A stretch of 64,000 nucleotides of DNA, from NCBI RefSeq assembly GCF_036492835.1, contig NZ_AP025314.1, forward strand, positions 1-64,000, written 5' to 3'. A program made the position numbers and the translations under genes. Every line of letters starts with the position of its first letter. The first letter of the stretch is position 1. This document shows, piece after piece, positions 62,877-64,000 of this stretch. Below the pieces are notes generated by a model, which saw only the letters and a program-made list of their open reading frames with translations, ran no database searches and had not been told where the DNA came from. The stretch is from Fulvitalea axinellae. Its GTDB lineage: Bacteria; Bacteroidota; Bacteroidia; Cytophagales; Cyclobacteriaceae.

Positions 62877-64000
62877 ATGGTAAACAACATCTACCCCACT
62901 CCGTTGCGGACACTGGTTCCGCTAACGATTTTCGTCTTGGCGCTATTGGTTCACCCACTCAGCGCCCAAGTTGAGCACCCCGGTACCGTAGCGTTCTCGT
63001 TTAGCCCGACAGCTTCGGATTATATCGGAAACTGGAGCCCGAACAGTAATTCCGCTGACCGATATCTTGTGTCCAAAGTTCCGTTGGCGCCCCGTTTCAG
63101 CTTTTCCGCTTCGCAAACCAACTCTTCTCTTCCGCATGCCAAGCAGATGGGATTTTGGAACGGAATGAGTAACAAAGCGCGGAACAGTGGTGATTTCGCC
63201 CAAAACAACCCCCATTATTGGCAGTATTTGGATTCTTGGTTTTATTGGAACGGCGGGGATGCAAGAGTCCATATCCCTTCGGCAGCTTATATTGACGCCG
63301 GCCACCGCAACGGTACCAAAGTGATGGCAGGTTGCACCTTCGCCGATCCGACATCCCCGAATAACTCCAAGTTTCAGGAGATGATCGCGAAGAATCAGGA
63401 CGGCACCTACAAGCACGCCCGCAGAATGGTGGAAATGGCCGAATACTACGGCTTCGACGGTTTTGCGTTTAATATCGAAGTGACCTCGTATCCCAGCAAC
63501 GTGGCCGTGCAGACTCGAGGTTTGTTTCAGGAAATGACAAAAATAGCGAGGCAGGAAAAAGGGATGGCCAATTTCGAACTGCTTTACTATTATGTCCACT
63601 ATAACTCCGGAGGCCGGAATTTCTGGATCAAACAGGTGGATTCGGGTAACGACAAATGGCTGGAAGAGAATGGAAAGACTACCTTCACGCAGGCGTTTAT
63701 CAATTATGAGTGGACCGCTTCTACGCTTAACAGTTCCGCCAATTATGTGACGAATAATTTTCCTTCGGGGAAAAATGATCCTTACAAACGCGTATTCGCC
63801 GGGCTGAATATGCCCGCCACCGAGCGAGGCGATGCCCGGCATCCGTGGAAAGATTTGAACAATAACCCGACATCCATCGCGATGTGGGGTGGCGCGCGGG
63901 GCGCACGAGGCATAACCCCCGCCGAGCTGAAGGCCAGCTATTACGCCAATACGATGAATCTGTGGACCGGACCTCACGGTAACCCCAGCACGCCGGGAAC
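62877..64000 (+). CDS. GH85 endo-beta-N-acetylglucosaminidase (5' part, runs off the window)
   Basis: An open frame from ATG 62877 continues without a stop to the window end (374 codons). A signal peptide (LTIFVLALLVHPLSAQ) is followed by the GH85 barrel. Recognisable segments are MGFWNGMSNKARNSGDF, HYWQYLDSWFYWNGG, IPSAAYIDAGHRNGTKVMAG and YYGFDGFAFNIEVTSY. NIE there corresponds to the Asn-x-Glu catalytic pair of ENGases, with Glu as acid/base. Such enzymes cut within the chitobiose core of N-glycans. It is divergent from the GH172 gene. The C-terminal domains are outside the window. A long antisense frame covers the same DNA and is not a gene. Confidence 0.88.
   Translation, partial: MVNNIYPTPLRTLVPLTIFVLALLVHPLSAQVEHPGTVAFSFSPTASDYIGNWSPNSNSADRYLVSKVPLAPRFSFSASQTNSSLPHAKQMGFWNGMSNKARNSGDFAQNNPHYWQYLDSWFYWNGGDARVHIPSAAYIDAGHRNGTKVMAGCTFADPTSPNNSKFQEMIAKNQDGTYKHARRMVEMAEYYGFDGFAFNIEVTSYPSNVAVQTRGLFQEMTKIARQEKGMANFELLYYYVHYNSGGRNFWIKQVDSGNDKWLEENGKTTFTQAFINYEWTASTLNSSANYVTNNFPSGKNDPYKRVFAGLNMPATERGDARHPWKDLNNNPTSIAMWGGARGARGITPAELKASYYANTMNLWTGPHGNPSTPG

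Noticed and set aside
62943..63977. 344-codon minus-strand frame at the window end
   Set aside because: It lies antisense to a GH85 enzyme with clear catalytic motifs and signal peptide; the plus-strand frame is the gene.
1..64000. tRNA, rRNA or known riboswitch
   Set aside because: No cloverleaf-like segment, rRNA sequence or riboswitch core was recognised in the intergenic regions by eye; a covariance-model scan would be decisive.

Overview
The window is about 64 kb of a Bacteroidota chromosome, probably a glycan-degrading, Cytophagales-like marine bacterium. Three tandem SusC/SusD pairs with ECF sigma and FecR regulators, a hybrid two-component system, lipobox-bearing surface proteins and the DUF4175/RsbW-like/ybeY/mnmG gene order support this. 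I cannot name the genus from sequence alone. No rRNA, tRNA or CRISPR array was recognised.

Positions 1-11,000 look like the replication-origin neighbourhood. A run of plus-strand housekeeping genes (DUF4175 membrane protein, RsbW-like ATPase, ybeY, mnmG, Ig-like lipoprotein) leads to a 565-base gap (8489-9053) full of DnaA-box-like nonamers next to an AT-rich tract: a candidate oriC. About 4 kb upstream, in front of mnmG, lie three parS-like palindromes. The first gene after the origin, a TPR protein, is split by an in-frame TAA.

Positions 11,000-21,000 hold a hybrid two-component regulator convergent with a GH29 alpha-L-fucosidase lipoprotein, an unrecognised 556-residue protein, and a class I/II aminotransferase.

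Positions 21,000-48,200 hold three polysaccharide-utilisation-type loci. Locus 1 is sigma-FecR-SusC-SusD. Locus 2 has the sigma gene divergent from FecR-SusC-SusD, followed by a beta-propeller glycoside hydrolase. Locus 3 is sigma, GH2 glycosidase, FecR, SusC, SusD. Each FecR-SusC gap carries a stem-loop. In each locus the sigma/anti-sigma pair presumably senses substrate through the SusC N-terminal signalling domain, SusD captures glycan and SusC imports it. Between loci 2 and 3 lie a small HTH protein and an IS30-type HTH protein without a catalytic domain.

Positions 48,400-56,900 hold a decaying type I restriction-modification operon on the minus strand: hsdM (one-base frameshift in an A6/T6 tract), hsdS (split by an IS), a RAYT transposase gene overlapping the hsdR start, and intact hsdR. 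An array of palindromic REP units fills the hsdS-RAYT gap. Further units lie in frame inside the RAYT gene itself and inside hsdM. This RAYT/REP invasion of an R-M operon is the most unusual feature of the window.

Positions 57,000-64,000 hold a coiled-coil hypothetical protein, a GH172 (DUF2961) enzyme, a second copy of the hsdS-disrupting IS that is itself interrupted by an IS5-like element (a nested pair whose lengths and target duplications agree exactly), and the 5' part of a GH85 endo-beta-N-acetylglucosaminidase running off the window.
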